Shown here: piece by piece, positions 49,456-58,575 of the stretch | Position numbering within the stretch: the first letter of the stretch is position 1 | Layout: every line of letters begins with the position of its first letter | Position numbers and translations under genes: made by a program | The notes under the pieces: model-generated | Database searches by the model: none | Told to the model about the DNA's origin: nothing | What the model saw: only the letters and a program-made list of their open reading frames with translations | NCBI GenBank assembly: GCA_024638915.1 | Contig: JAHEJJ010000008.1 | Span: 21,025-85,024 of the forward strand | Source of the DNA: Robiginitalea sp. | GTDB taxonomy: Bacteria > Bacteroidota > Bacteroidia > Flavobacteriales > Flavobacteriaceae | DNA length: 64,000 bases | Direction of reading: 5' to 3'

Positions 49456-51861
49456 ATGAAACCACATATTAAAAAAGTTGCCGTTGTTGGTTCGGGGATT
49501 ATGGGAAGCGGGATCGCCTGCCATTTTGCAAATATCGGTGTCCAGGTTTTATTGCTGGATATTGTACCCCGGGAACTTGATGAAAATGAAAAAGCAAAAG
49601 GATTGAGTTTAGATGACAAGGTGGTGAGGAACAGGATCGTTAATTCCTCATTGACCAAAGCGCTGAAATCGAACCCCTCACCTATCTACCATAAAAAATT
49701 TGCCAGTCGGATCAGCACGGGAAATTTAGAGGACGATATCTCTAAGATCGCCGGGGTGGACTGGATCATCGAAGTGGTCGTGGAACGACTGGACATCAAA
49801 CAGCAAGTTTTTGCCAGGATCGAGGAGCACAGAAAACCAGGAACCCTGGTTACCTCAAATACCTCGGGAATTCCAATTGCCTTTATGAACGAAGGACGTA
49901 CCGCGGATTTCCAGGAGCATTTTTGCGGGACACACTTTTTCAACCCGCCGCGTTACCTGAAACTATTCGAGATTATCCCCGGGCCTAATACCAAACCGGA
50001 GGTGATCGATTTTCTCAATGAATATGGCGATAAATTCCTCGGTAAAACCCCGGTGATCGCTAAAGACACTCCGGCTTTTATCGGAAACCGTATCGGTATA
50101 TTCAGCATCCAAAGCCTTTTCCATATGGTCCAGGAAATGGGGCTGACTGTAGAGGAGGTCGATAAGCTGACCGGGCCAGTCATCGGCCGTCCGAAGTCTG
50201 CCACCTTCAGAACTGTAGATGTTGTAGGTCTGGACACTTTGGTACATGTAGCCAATGGTATTTATGATAATTGCAAGGAAGATGAACGTCACGAGCTGTT
50301 CGAATTGCCTGGATTTATCCAAACTCTTGTTGAGAATAAGTGGTTAGGCAGTAAAAGCGGACAGGGTTTCTATAAAAAAGTCAAGGCAAAAAACGGCAAA
50401 AGTGAAATCCTTACGCTCGACCTCGACAGCATGGATTATCGGTCGAAGAAAAGAGCTTCATTTGCTACACTAGAATTGACAAAAAACATCGAAAATGTAA
50501 TAGACCGCTTTCCTGTCCTGATTTCAGGCAAAGATAAAGCCGGTGAATTCTACCGCAAAAGCTTTGGTGCGCTTTTCGCTTATGTGTCGAATAGGATTCC
50601 TGAAATAGCAGACGATCTATATAAGATAGATGATGCGATGAAAGCTGGTTTTGGCTGGGAGCATGGACCATTTCAGATCTGGGATGCCATCGGCCTGGAA
50701 AAGGGCCTGGAATTGATCGAGGCTGAAGGCCAGCACGTGGCTTCCTGGGTTACAAAGTTTAAAGATGCCGGACATAGTTCTTTCTACACCGTAAAAGATG
50801 GAGCCACCTATTTCTATGACATCGGAAAAAGCGCTATGGAAAAGGTCCCCGGACAGGATGCCTTTATCATCCTTAACAATATTAGGGCTTCTAAAGAGGT
50901 CTTTAAGAACAGAGGGGTGGTGGTAGAAGATCTTGGCGATGGCGTACTTAATGTGGAATTCAGGTCTAAGATGAATACCATAGATGGTGATGTTCTGGCC
51001 GGTCTCAATAAAGGGATCGATCTTGCCGAGAAAGATTTTCAGGCTTTGGTAGTAGGAAATCAGGCAGCAAATTTCTCCGTGGGGGCTAATATTGGGATGA
51101 TCTTCATGATGGCCGTAGAACAGGAGTACGATGAACTGAATATGGCAGTTAAAATGTTTCAGGATACCATGATGCGCATGCGCTACTCATCAATTCCGAC
51201 CATTTCGGCACCTCATGGCATGTGTCTGGGAGGTGGATGTGAACTTTCGCTACATGCCGATAAGATCGTGGCCGCATCAGAAACCTATATCGGACTGGTG
51301 GAATTTGGAGTAGGAGTTATTCCTGGCGGAGGTGGCTCCAAGGAAATGGCCTTGCGTGCATCCGATTCCTTTCGAAAAAACGATGTTGAGCTCAATGTGC
51401 TTCAGGAATACTTCCTGACTATAGGGATGGCCAAAGTTTCCACCTCGGCCTATGAGGCCTTCGACCTGGGCATACTTGAAAAAGGGAAAGACGTTATCGT
51501 TGTCAATAAGGACAGGCAATTGGCAACCGCCAAGGCCTATGCTAAAATATTGGCAGAAACAGGCTATTCGCAACCTTTACCCAGATCAGACGTTAAAGTA
51601 CTCGGTAAGCAGGCGCTGGGAATGTTCCTGGTGGGGACAGATTCTATGGAAGCGGCCCATTATATATCCGAACACGATAAGAAGATCGCAGATAAACTGG
51701 CTTATGTCATGGCCGGCGGTGATCTTTCGGAGGCCAGCTACGTAAATGAACAGTATCTCCTAGACCTGGAGCGTGAAGCGTTCTTATCGCTTTGTACGGA
51801 ACGCAAAACTCTCGAGAGGATTCAACATATGCTAAAAACGGGTAAACCCTTAAGAAACTAG
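49456..51861 (+). CDS. fadN: 3-hydroxyacyl-CoA dehydrogenase/enoyl-CoA hydratase, FadN type
   Basis: An 801-residue bifunctional enzyme carrying out hydration and oxidation in beta-oxidation. The Rossmann dehydrogenase comes first (VGSGIMGSG at 11-19; 'HFCGTHFFNPPRYLKLFEIIPG' with the catalytic His), followed by the C-terminal dehydrogenase repeats and a crotonase domain (about 490-690; 'GMCLGGGCELSLHADKIVAASE' with oxyanion-hole Gly and 'GVGVIPGGGGSKEMALR'). This domain order is the reverse of E. coli FadB and the same as Bacillus FadN (789 residues). Gene order fadN-fadA-fadE also matches the Bacillus operon. Confidence 0.93.
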   Translation: MKPHIKKVAVVGSGIMGSGIACHFANIGVQVLLLDIVPRELDENEKAKGLSLDDKVVRNRIVNSSLTKALKSNPSPIYHKKFASRISTGNLEDDISKIAGVDWIIEVVVERLDIKQQVFARIEEHRKPGTLVTSNTSGIPIAFMNEGRTADFQEHFCGTHFFNPPRYLKLFEIIPGPNTKPEVIDFLNEYGDKFLGKTPVIAKDTPAFIGNRIGIFSIQSLFHMVQEMGLTVEEVDKLTGPVIGRPKSATFRTVDVVGLDTLVHVANGIYDNCKEDERHELFELPGFIQTLVENKWLGSKSGQGFYKKVKAKNGKSEILTLDLDSMDYRSKKRASFATLELTKNIENVIDRFPVLISGKDKAGEFYRKSFGALFAYVSNRIPEIADDLYKIDDAMKAGFGWEHGPFQIWDAIGLEKGLELIEAEGQHVASWVTKFKDAGHSSFYTVKDGATYFYDIGKSAMEKVPGQDAFIILNNIRASKEVFKNRGVVVEDLGDGVLNVEFRSKMNTIDGDVLAGLNKGIDLAEKDFQALVVGNQAANFSVGANIGMIFMMAVEQEYDELNMAVKMFQDTMMRMRYSSIPTISAPHGMCLGGGCELSLHADKIVAASETYIGLVEFGVGVIPGGGGSKEMALRASDSFRKNDVELNVLQEYFLTIGMAKVSTSAYEAFDLGILEKGKDVIVVNKDRQLATAKAYAKILAETGYSQPLPRSDVKVLGKQALGMFLVGTDSMEAAHYISEHDKKIADKLAYVMAGGDLSEASYVNEQYLLDLEREAFLSLCTERKTLERIQHMLKTGKPLRN

Positions 51862-51864
51862 AAA

Positions 51865-53055
51865 ATGAAAACAGCTTATATCGTAAAAGCATACAGGACC
51901 GCCGTCGGAAAGGCACCCCGTGGATTATTTCGGTTTAAACGACCCGATGAGCTCGCGGCAGAAACCATCGCTCATATGATCTCCGAAATTCCGGAATTGG
52001 ATAAAACACGAATTGACGATGTTATTGTTGGAAATGCGATGCCTGAGGCGGAACAGGGACTGAATATGGCCCGTTTGATATCGCTGATGGGGCTGAACAT
52101 AGAAGACGTACCTGGGGTAACCGTAAATCGCTATTGTGCCTCAGGATTAGAAACGATAGGAATTGCCACTGCCAAAATACAGTCGGGTATGGCCGATTGT
52201 ATTATCGCCGGAGGGGCTGAAAGCATGAGTTATATCCCTATGGGAGGGTATAAACCCACCCCCGATTATCAGACTGCGGTTGAAGGTCATGAAGACTACT
52301 ACTGGGGTATGGGACTCACCGCTGAGGCGGTAGCCCAGCAGTTTAAAGTGTCGCGCGAAGACCAGGATGAATTTGCCTTCCATTCGCATATGAAAGCACT
52401 TGAGGCGCAAAACAACAATCGATTTAAAGAACAGATCGTTCCCATTGAAGTGGAACACACATTTGTAAACGATGCCGGTAAAAAAGAAACAAAAACCTAT
52501 ACGGTAAAGAAAGATGAAGGACCGCGTAAAGACACTTCGGTTGAAGCCTTATCGCAATTACGGCCGGTCTTTGCAGCGGGCGGAAGTGTCACAGCCGGGA
52601 ACTCATCGCAGACTTCAGATGGTGCTGCCTTTGTATTGGTGATGAGTGAAGAAATGGTAAAAGAAATGAAACTGGAACCCATCGCCAGACTTGTAAATTA
52701 TGCAGCAGCCGGGGTAGAACCTAGAATCATGGGTATCGGTCCGGTAAAGGCGGTTCCCAAGGCACTAAAGCAGGCGGGCATGAAGCAATCCGATATCGAG
52801 CTCATCGAACTGAATGAGGCCTTTGCTTCTCAGTCCCTCGCGGTTATCCGCGAATTAGACCTCAACTCCGAGATCATCAATGTAAATGGCGGAGCAATTG
52901 CTTTGGGGCATCCCCTGGGCTGTACGGGGGCTAAACTTTCTGTGCAACTATTCGATGAAATGAGAAAACGAAAAATGACCGGCAAATACGGTATGGTAAC
53001 TATGTGTGTAGGTACCGGACAAGGAGCAGCCGGGATATATGAATTTTTGAACTAA
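51865..53055 (+). CDS. fadA: acetyl-CoA acyltransferase (3-ketoacyl-CoA thiolase)
   Basis: A 396-residue thiolase that releases acetyl-CoA from 3-ketoacyl-CoA. The nucleophile is Cys91 ([11 protein letters not shown]), the His is 349 ([16 protein letters not shown]) and the second catalytic Cys is 381 ([11 protein letters not shown]). The start lies 3 bp after the fadN stop, so the two subunits are translationally linked and probably form a trifunctional complex. Degradative rather than biosynthetic function is inferred from the operon. Confidence 0.95.
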   Translation: MKTAYIVKAYRTAVGKAPRGLFRFKRPDELAAETIAHMISEIPELDKTRIDDVIVGNAMPEAEQGLNMARLISLMGLNIEDVPGVTVNRYCASGLETIGIATAKIQSGMADCIIAGGAESMSYIPMGGYKPTPDYQTAVEGHEDYYWGMGLTAEAVAQQFKVSREDQDEFAFHSHMKALEAQNNNRFKEQIVPIEVEHTFVNDAGKKETKTYTVKKDEGPRKDTSVEALSQLRPVFAAGGSVTAGNSSQTSDGAAFVLVMSEEMVKEMKLEPIARLVNYAAAGVEPRIMGIGPVKAVPKALKQAGMKQSDIELIELNEAFASQSLAVIRELDLNSEIINVNGGAIALGHPLGCTGAKLSVQLFDEMRKRKMTGKYGMVTMCVGTGQGAAGIYEFLN

Positions 53056-53067
53056 ATCTATTTAATC

Positions 53068-54879
53068 ATGAGTACTCAAACCATTAACAAAGACCTGATT
53101 CGGGGAGGCCAATTCCTGGTAAAGGAAACTTCTTGCGATGACGTCTTCACACTGGAAGACCTGAATGAAGAACAAAAGATGATGCGCGATAGCACGAAAG
53201 AGTTCGTTGATCGCGAATTATGGGCGCATTGGGAACGTTTTGAGAAAAAAGACTATGCCTATACCGAAGCATGTATGCGAAAGGCCGGTGAAATGGGATT
53301 TCTGAGCGTGGCGGTACCGGAAGAGTACGGCGGAATGGGAATGAGTTTCGTATCCACAATGCTGGTGTGCGACTATATTTCAGGAGCTACTGGATCCTTC
53401 AGTACTGCTTTTGGCGCTCATACCGGCATTGGAACTATGCCTATAACACTCTACGGAACAGAAGAACAAAAAAAGAAATATGTTCCCAAGCTTGCCACAG
53501 GAGAATGGTTTGGCGCTTATTGCCTTACAGAACCCGGTGCAGGCTCTGATGCAAATTCTGGTAAAACCAAAGCCGTACTTTCCAAAGATGGCAAGCATTA
53601 TCTGATCAGTGGACAGAAAATGTGGATTTCAAATGCAGGATTCTGCAATCTCTTTATTGTTTTTGCGCGTATTGAAGACGATAAAAACATAACCGGTTTC
53701 ATCGTTGAGAATGACCCGGAAAATGGCATCACCCTCGGCGATGAGGAAAAGAAGCTGGGAATCCACTCCTCTTCTACCCGACAGGTATTTTTTAGTGAGA
53801 CCAAGGTTCCTGTTGAAAACATGTTGTCTGAAAGAGGGAATGGTTTTAAAATCGCTCTCAATGCACTGAATATAGGCCGGATAAAGCTGGCAGCCGCATG
53901 TCTGGAAGCACAGCGTAGAGTGATCAATGAGGCGATAAAATATGCTAACGAACGTGTGCAATTTAAAACCCCTATCATTAATTTCGGCGCGATTAAAGCC
54001 AAGATCGCCTATATGGCGACAAATGCATATGTTGGAGAATCGGCTTGCTACAGGGCAGCCAAAGACATTCAGGACCGGATAGCTATTCGGCTGGCCGACG
54101 GGGCGTCCCATGCAGAAGCCGAATTGAAGAGTGTCGAGGAATTTGCCATAGAATGCTCTATCCTAAAAGTTGCGGTTTCCGAGGATGTACAATGGACAAC
54201 AGACGAGGGTATCCAGATTTTCGGAGGCATGGGTTTCAGCGCAGACACGCCCATAGAAAAAGCATGGAGGGATGCCCGAATAGCCCGAATATATGAAGGT
54301 ACGAATGAGATCAACCGGATGCTCGCAGTGGGTATGCTGATCAAAAAAGCGATGAAAGGTCACGTAGACCTGTTGGGTCCCGCCACAAAAGTGGGGGAAG
54401 AACTCATGAGTATACCATCCTTTGAGACTCCGGACTATTCCATTCTTTTTGCGGAAGAGAAAGATCTGATGACCAGGCTTAAGAAGGTATTTTTAATGGT
54501 AGCTGGAAGTGCCGTTAAGAAATATGGACCTGATCTGGAAAAGCACCAACAGATGATGATGGCCGCTTCCGATATACTGATCGAGATCTACATGGCCGAA
54601 TCTGCAATGCTACGAACCGAGAAAAATGCGAGGCGTTTTGGTGAAGACAACCAGGCAACTCAGATCGCGATGACACAGCTTTACCTTTACCAGGCCGTGG
54701 AAACAATCATTCAAAAAGGAAAAGAAGCAATTATATCTTTTGCTGAGGGCGATGAGCTCCGCATGATGCTCATGGGGCTCAAACGCTTTACCAAGTATGC
54801 GAATTATCCCAACGTTGCAAAACTAAGGATTAAAATCGCCGATCGTGTTGCGGCAGATAACTCCTATACCTTTGATTGA
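53068..54879 (+). CDS. fadE: acyl-CoA dehydrogenase, FadE type
   Basis: A 603-residue flavoprotein that introduces the first double bond in acyl-CoA. N-terminal, middle and C-terminal acyl-CoA dehydrogenase domains are present ('FGAYCLTEPGAGSDANSGKTKA', 'KMWISNAGFCNLFIVFARI', 'ADTPIEKAWRDARIARIYEGTNEI'), followed by about 150 extra residues typical of the long Bacillus FadE/VLCAD form. It is the third fad gene, 12 bp after fadA, and completes the beta-oxidation cycle with the upstream ligase. A strong terminator follows. Confidence 0.95.
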   Translation: MSTQTINKDLIRGGQFLVKETSCDDVFTLEDLNEEQKMMRDSTKEFVDRELWAHWERFEKKDYAYTEACMRKAGEMGFLSVAVPEEYGGMGMSFVSTMLVCDYISGATGSFSTAFGAHTGIGTMPITLYGTEEQKKKYVPKLATGEWFGAYCLTEPGAGSDANSGKTKAVLSKDGKHYLISGQKMWISNAGFCNLFIVFARIEDDKNITGFIVENDPENGITLGDEEKKLGIHSSSTRQVFFSETKVPVENMLSERGNGFKIALNALNIGRIKLAAACLEAQRRVINEAIKYANERVQFKTPIINFGAIKAKIAYMATNAYVGESACYRAAKDIQDRIAIRLADGASHAEAELKSVEEFAIECSILKVAVSEDVQWTTDEGIQIFGGMGFSADTPIEKAWRDARIARIYEGTNEINRMLAVGMLIKKAMKGHVDLLGPATKVGEELMSIPSFETPDYSILFAEEKDLMTRLKKVFLMVAGSAVKKYGPDLEKHQQMMMAASDILIEIYMAESAMLRTEKNARRFGEDNQATQIAMTQLYLYQAVETIIQKGKEAIISFAEGDELRMMLMGLKRFTKYANYPNVAKLRIKIADRVAADNSYTFD

Positions 54880-54897
54880 TATAAAATATTGGCACAT

Positions 54898-54931
54898 AAA
54901 AAAACCGCTCTGTTTCAGAGCGGTTTTTTTT
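54898..54931. terminator. bidirectional terminator between fadE and the dipeptidyl peptidase gene
   Basis: A 10-bp stem (AACCGCTCTG paired with CAGAGCGGTT, loop of three, 54903-54925) is flanked by A on the left and T on the right, so it works on both strands for the two convergent units. Confidence 0.88.
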
Positions 54932-54947
54932 ATATAATAAAGACTGA

Positions 54948-56972
54948 CTATGGTTTCAGATAACTATAATCATCTGCATATTGCAGCATTTGAGTTTCGA
55001 AATCATCGGGTTGTTCAACCTTAATATCGGTTATATTTCCCTCTTCATCCATCACCGGAACTAAAACAGGATTGACAAAACCGCTGTAGGGGGCAGACGT
55101 AAATTGTTCGTTTCTTTTCAACACTTCGGCATGCAGGTCCTGATCTACTTTTACGCCATATCCTTCTACCAGCTCCTGTGCTGCGTTAAAGTCACCTTCA
55201 GATTTAATCCTTTGTGCTTCTCTCAATAGTTCCCCAAATAATTCACGAAGTTTTTCGTAGTTGTTGATATTATAATACGTTTTCCCATCACGCTCAACCT
55301 TTTCAATGACATTCTCTTCCAGGCCTTTTTCAAACACCCATGCCGAAACCCATTGGCGGTTTACCATATGATCCTCTTCTACATCATCCCCGAGTTTAAT
55401 TCGGATCAACTGGGTTACCAGTCCATTTCGAATATATCCGTCATAAGCAGCTTTGCCAAGTTTTTGCCAGTCGTCTACAAGACCTAATTCCTGTAATTTC
55501 GGATCCATAAGGTAATATAAACCCAAAAGATCTGCCCGGCCTTCTTCCATTGTTGAAGCATAGTTTTTCAGCGTTTCCTTAGGCTGTCCTACGCCTTGGT
55601 TTATTCTACCGGAGGCATGCCCGATTACTTCGTGAAGTGCCGTATGCAATTTATCGGCAAGCTTTCCGTATTCTAGTTCTAAATCGATCTCTTCCTGATC
55701 ATAAGCGTATTCCTTCAGTCGGCCGCTACCGCCCGCATTGCTATACGATTCTATAATATTGCCCAGGGAAACAGACTTGCTGCCATGTTGCTGCCTGATC
55801 CAGTTGTTATTCGGAAGATTTACCCCGATAGGAGTACTTGGAGAAGCATCGCCGGCCTCTCCAGCCACATTGATCGTTTTATAGGAAACCCCTACTACGT
55901 CGTCTTTTTTATGGGCGTCCATCAGCGGTGCATTGTCCTCGAACCATTGTGCATTTTCCGATAGAACAGCCATCTTACGTGACATTTCAAAATCCTTGAT
56001 CTGTATGATACTCTCGTAAGAGCCCCTATAGCCTTTTGGGTCGTTGTATACTTCTATAAATCCGTTGATCCAGTCGATATTGCCACCCGTATTGGTCGCC
56101 CAGGCCACACAGTATTCATCCCAGGTGTCCAGATTCCCAGTATTATAATAATCGATCAGAAGACCGAGTGTTCTGGCCTGATCCTCATTCTCTGCTACTT
56201 CTTTGGCCAGCTCCAGCCATTTTACGATCTCATCTATAGCCGATCCATACAAGCCTCCGGACTTCCATACCTTCTCCGTAATCTGGCCATTTTCCCTTAC
56301 CAGGGTAGAATTCAATCCGGCTTCAACAGGCCGACCTTCAGGACCTTTATAGGCTGTGCTATAGAACGATTCAACTTCGGCATCGGTAATATCAGCGCCA
56401 TAGAAATTAACGGCAGACGCCGCAACATTATCAACTCCTTTCTTTTTATTGACTTTTTTGACATCGGCATCATTGAAAATGACATCAAACGCTTCATCTT
56501 CCAGAGCTGTATCGGTCTCTTTGAGTAAATATGTAAGGAATTCCGGGGAAAAATCTGGTCTGATTTTATCGTTCGAATAATGATGATGGATCCCGTTCGA
56601 AAACCACACGCGTTTAACATAGGTTTCAAAGGATTTCCAGTCATCCGTCTTTTTGTCACCCGAATAAGATGTATAGATATTTTCCAATGCCTGGCGTATT
56701 GTCAAATTATGACGATAATTCTGATCCCAGATAATATCTCTTCCCGCCAATCCGGCCTGGGTAAGATAATAAACCAGCTTTTTCTCCTTCAAAGTCAATT
56801 CATCAAAGCCATGAATCTGGTATCGCAGGAGCCGCAGATCAGCAAACTGATCCACCACATATTCAAAAGAGGTCTCCTTGGCCATTTCGGCCTCTTTCAC
56901 CGGTGTGGTCTCTTTACAGGAGAGCATTAAAATTACGATCGACAGACCGCTAATGAGATATTTGAGTTTCAT
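54948..56972 (-). CDS. M49 dipeptidyl peptidase III lipoprotein
   Basis: A 674-residue zinc exopeptidase of family M49 that removes dipeptides from short peptides. The zinc motif HEVIGH is at 447-452 and the second motif EEGRAD at 476-481 provides the third ligand. The N-terminus carries a lipobox (LMLSC, Cys19), so this copy is envelope-anchored rather than cytosolic like the classical enzyme. ATG 56972 is chosen because the signal peptide begins there; upstream in-frame codons to 57056 lie in AT-rich leader. It is divergent from the PLP decarboxylase gene. Confidence 0.92.
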   Translation of the reverse strand: MKLKYLISGLSIVILMLSCKETTPVKEAEMAKETSFEYVVDQFADLRLLRYQIHGFDELTLKEKKLVYYLTQAGLAGRDIIWDQNYRHNLTIRQALENIYTSYSGDKKTDDWKSFETYVKRVWFSNGIHHHYSNDKIRPDFSPEFLTYLLKETDTALEDEAFDVIFNDADVKKVNKKKGVDNVAASAVNFYGADITDAEVESFYSTAYKGPEGRPVEAGLNSTLVRENGQITEKVWKSGGLYGSAIDEIVKWLELAKEVAENEDQARTLGLLIDYYNTGNLDTWDEYCVAWATNTGGNIDWINGFIEVYNDPKGYRGSYESIIQIKDFEMSRKMAVLSENAQWFEDNAPLMDAHKKDDVVGVSYKTINVAGEAGDASPSTPIGVNLPNNNWIRQQHGSKSVSLGNIIESYSNAGGSGRLKEYAYDQEEIDLELEYGKLADKLHTALHEVIGHASGRINQGVGQPKETLKNYASTMEEGRADLLGLYYLMDPKLQELGLVDDWQKLGKAAYDGYIRNGLVTQLIRIKLGDDVEEDHMVNRQWVSAWVFEKGLEENVIEKVERDGKTYYNINNYEKLRELFGELLREAQRIKSEGDFNAAQELVEGYGVKVDQDLHAEVLKRNEQFTSAPYSGFVNPVLVPVMDEEGNITDIKVEQPDDFETQMLQYADDYSYLKP

Positions 56973-57126
56973 TTGTGTTGTTTTTAATTCGATCGCAAAT
57001 TTAACGAAACTAAGGTGAATACGGATATTTTCAACGATGAATCTTATCAGTAACAATTAGGCATATCCCTTATCATCAAGGCATTGGAAAGTTGTTTTGC
57101 ACGGATGAAGATTTTACATTTACAAT

Positions 57127-58551
57127 ATGGAGACAGATATTTTAAAACAAGCATATTCCCCAAATTCTTTCAGAAAACAGGCGCATGAATTAGTCGACCT
57201 GCTGGCCGATTATCTCGACACTACCCTGGAAGGTGGGACTGATAAAGTCATCCAATGGAAAAGACCAGAAGACGAGCTCGGCTACTGGAAAGATTTTTTG
57301 AAAAACGGGGATCAGAATCACCTGTTCCAAAATATCATGGAGCGGATCATTCATATACATCATCCCGGATATATGGGTCACCAGATCAGTCCCTCGCTTC
57401 CGATCACCGGCCTGAGTGGAATGATGAGTGCGTTGATGAATAACGGGATGGGCATATATGAGATGGGCGCTGCTCCAACCGTGATGGAACGCATCGTTAC
57501 CGACTCTCTTTGCCAGGCTGTAGGGTATCCAAAAAAAGCGAGGGGATTACTGACTTCCGGAGGCTCTCTGGCCAATTTGACCGCCCTGATCAGTGCGCGT
57601 CAATATTATTTAAATAATGTAATTACAACCGGCAGGGAAAACAGAAGACTGGCGGTGATGGTCTCAGATCAGGCACATTACTGCATTCAAAGAGCTACCA
57701 AAATCATGGGACTGGGAGAAGATGGAATAATAAGTATCCCAACAGATGATAACTATCAGATCCGAACCGACTTACTTGAAGAATACCTTCACAATGCCAC
57801 GGAGGAAGGTATTGAGGTTTTCGCCCTGGTAGGTTGTGCTCCATCTACCGCCACAGGGGTCTATGATGATCTGGATAGTATGAGGAAATTCACTTTGGAA
57901 AAAGGCCTGTGGTTCCATGTCGATGCGGCTCACGGCGGTGCAGCCATCTATTCCTCCAAATATAAAGATCTGATGAAAGGCGCTGCATTCGCGGATTCGA
58001 TTACCATAGATGGTCATAAAATGATGATGATGCCCGGTATAACCACTGCTTTACTCTACCAGAACGGACAGCACTCGCATAATACTTTTAAACAAAAAGC
58101 GGAGTATTTGCTCGAAGAGTCAGATGAAGAAGATTGGTATAACCTGGCTAAAAGGACTTTTGAATGCACGAAACATATGATGAGCCTCCACTGGTATGCT
58201 GTCCTGAAGTTGTACGGCCCCTCGGTATTTGATGAATTTGTAACCCGACTCTACGATCTGGCCGCCGAATTCTCCCTGATTTTATCAGAGCAGGCCGATT
58301 TTGAGCTGGCTACAACACCTATGTCGAATATACTTTGTTTCCGCTATATGGTAGATACTAACGAGGGAGAATCGCTAAACGAACTAAACAAAAAAATCCG
58401 CCAGTCGATTCTTGAAGACGGAACATTTTACGTCGTTCAGACCAAATTAAGGGGTGTACAGTACATCAGGACTACCATTATGAATCCATTTACGACTGCG
58501 TGGCATTTCAGAGAATTACTCTCTAAGATCAGAGAGGTTGCCGGTCGATAA
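57127..58551 (+). CDS. group II PLP-dependent amino-acid decarboxylase
   Basis: A 474-residue fold-type I PLP enzyme of the aromatic/glutamate/diaminobutyrate decarboxylase family (PF00282). The PLP lysine is Lys298 (TIDGHKMMMMPG), the stacking His is about 184 (DQAHYC), and Asp266 (HVDAAHGG) contacts the pyridine nitrogen. 'HHPGYMGHQISPSLPITG' near residue 78 is the substrate-loop region. The substrate could be a diaminobutyrate, an aspartate or an aromatic amino acid; it cannot be decided from sequence. No cognate transporter is nearby. It converges with the GH15 gene. Confidence 0.9.
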   Translation: METDILKQAYSPNSFRKQAHELVDLLADYLDTTLEGGTDKVIQWKRPEDELGYWKDFLKNGDQNHLFQNIMERIIHIHHPGYMGHQISPSLPITGLSGMMSALMNNGMGIYEMGAAPTVMERIVTDSLCQAVGYPKKARGLLTSGGSLANLTALISARQYYLNNVITTGRENRRLAVMVSDQAHYCIQRATKIMGLGEDGIISIPTDDNYQIRTDLLEEYLHNATEEGIEVFALVGCAPSTATGVYDDLDSMRKFTLEKGLWFHVDAAHGGAAIYSSKYKDLMKGAAFADSITIDGHKMMMMPGITTALLYQNGQHSHNTFKQKAEYLLEESDEEDWYNLAKRTFECTKHMMSLHWYAVLKLYGPSVFDEFVTRLYDLAAEFSLILSEQADFELATTPMSNILCFRYMVDTNEGESLNELNKKIRQSILEDGTFYVVQTKLRGVQYIRTTIMNPFTTAWHFRELLSKIREVAGR

Positions 58552-58575
58552 GTGTGGAAAAATATGTAAATAGCG

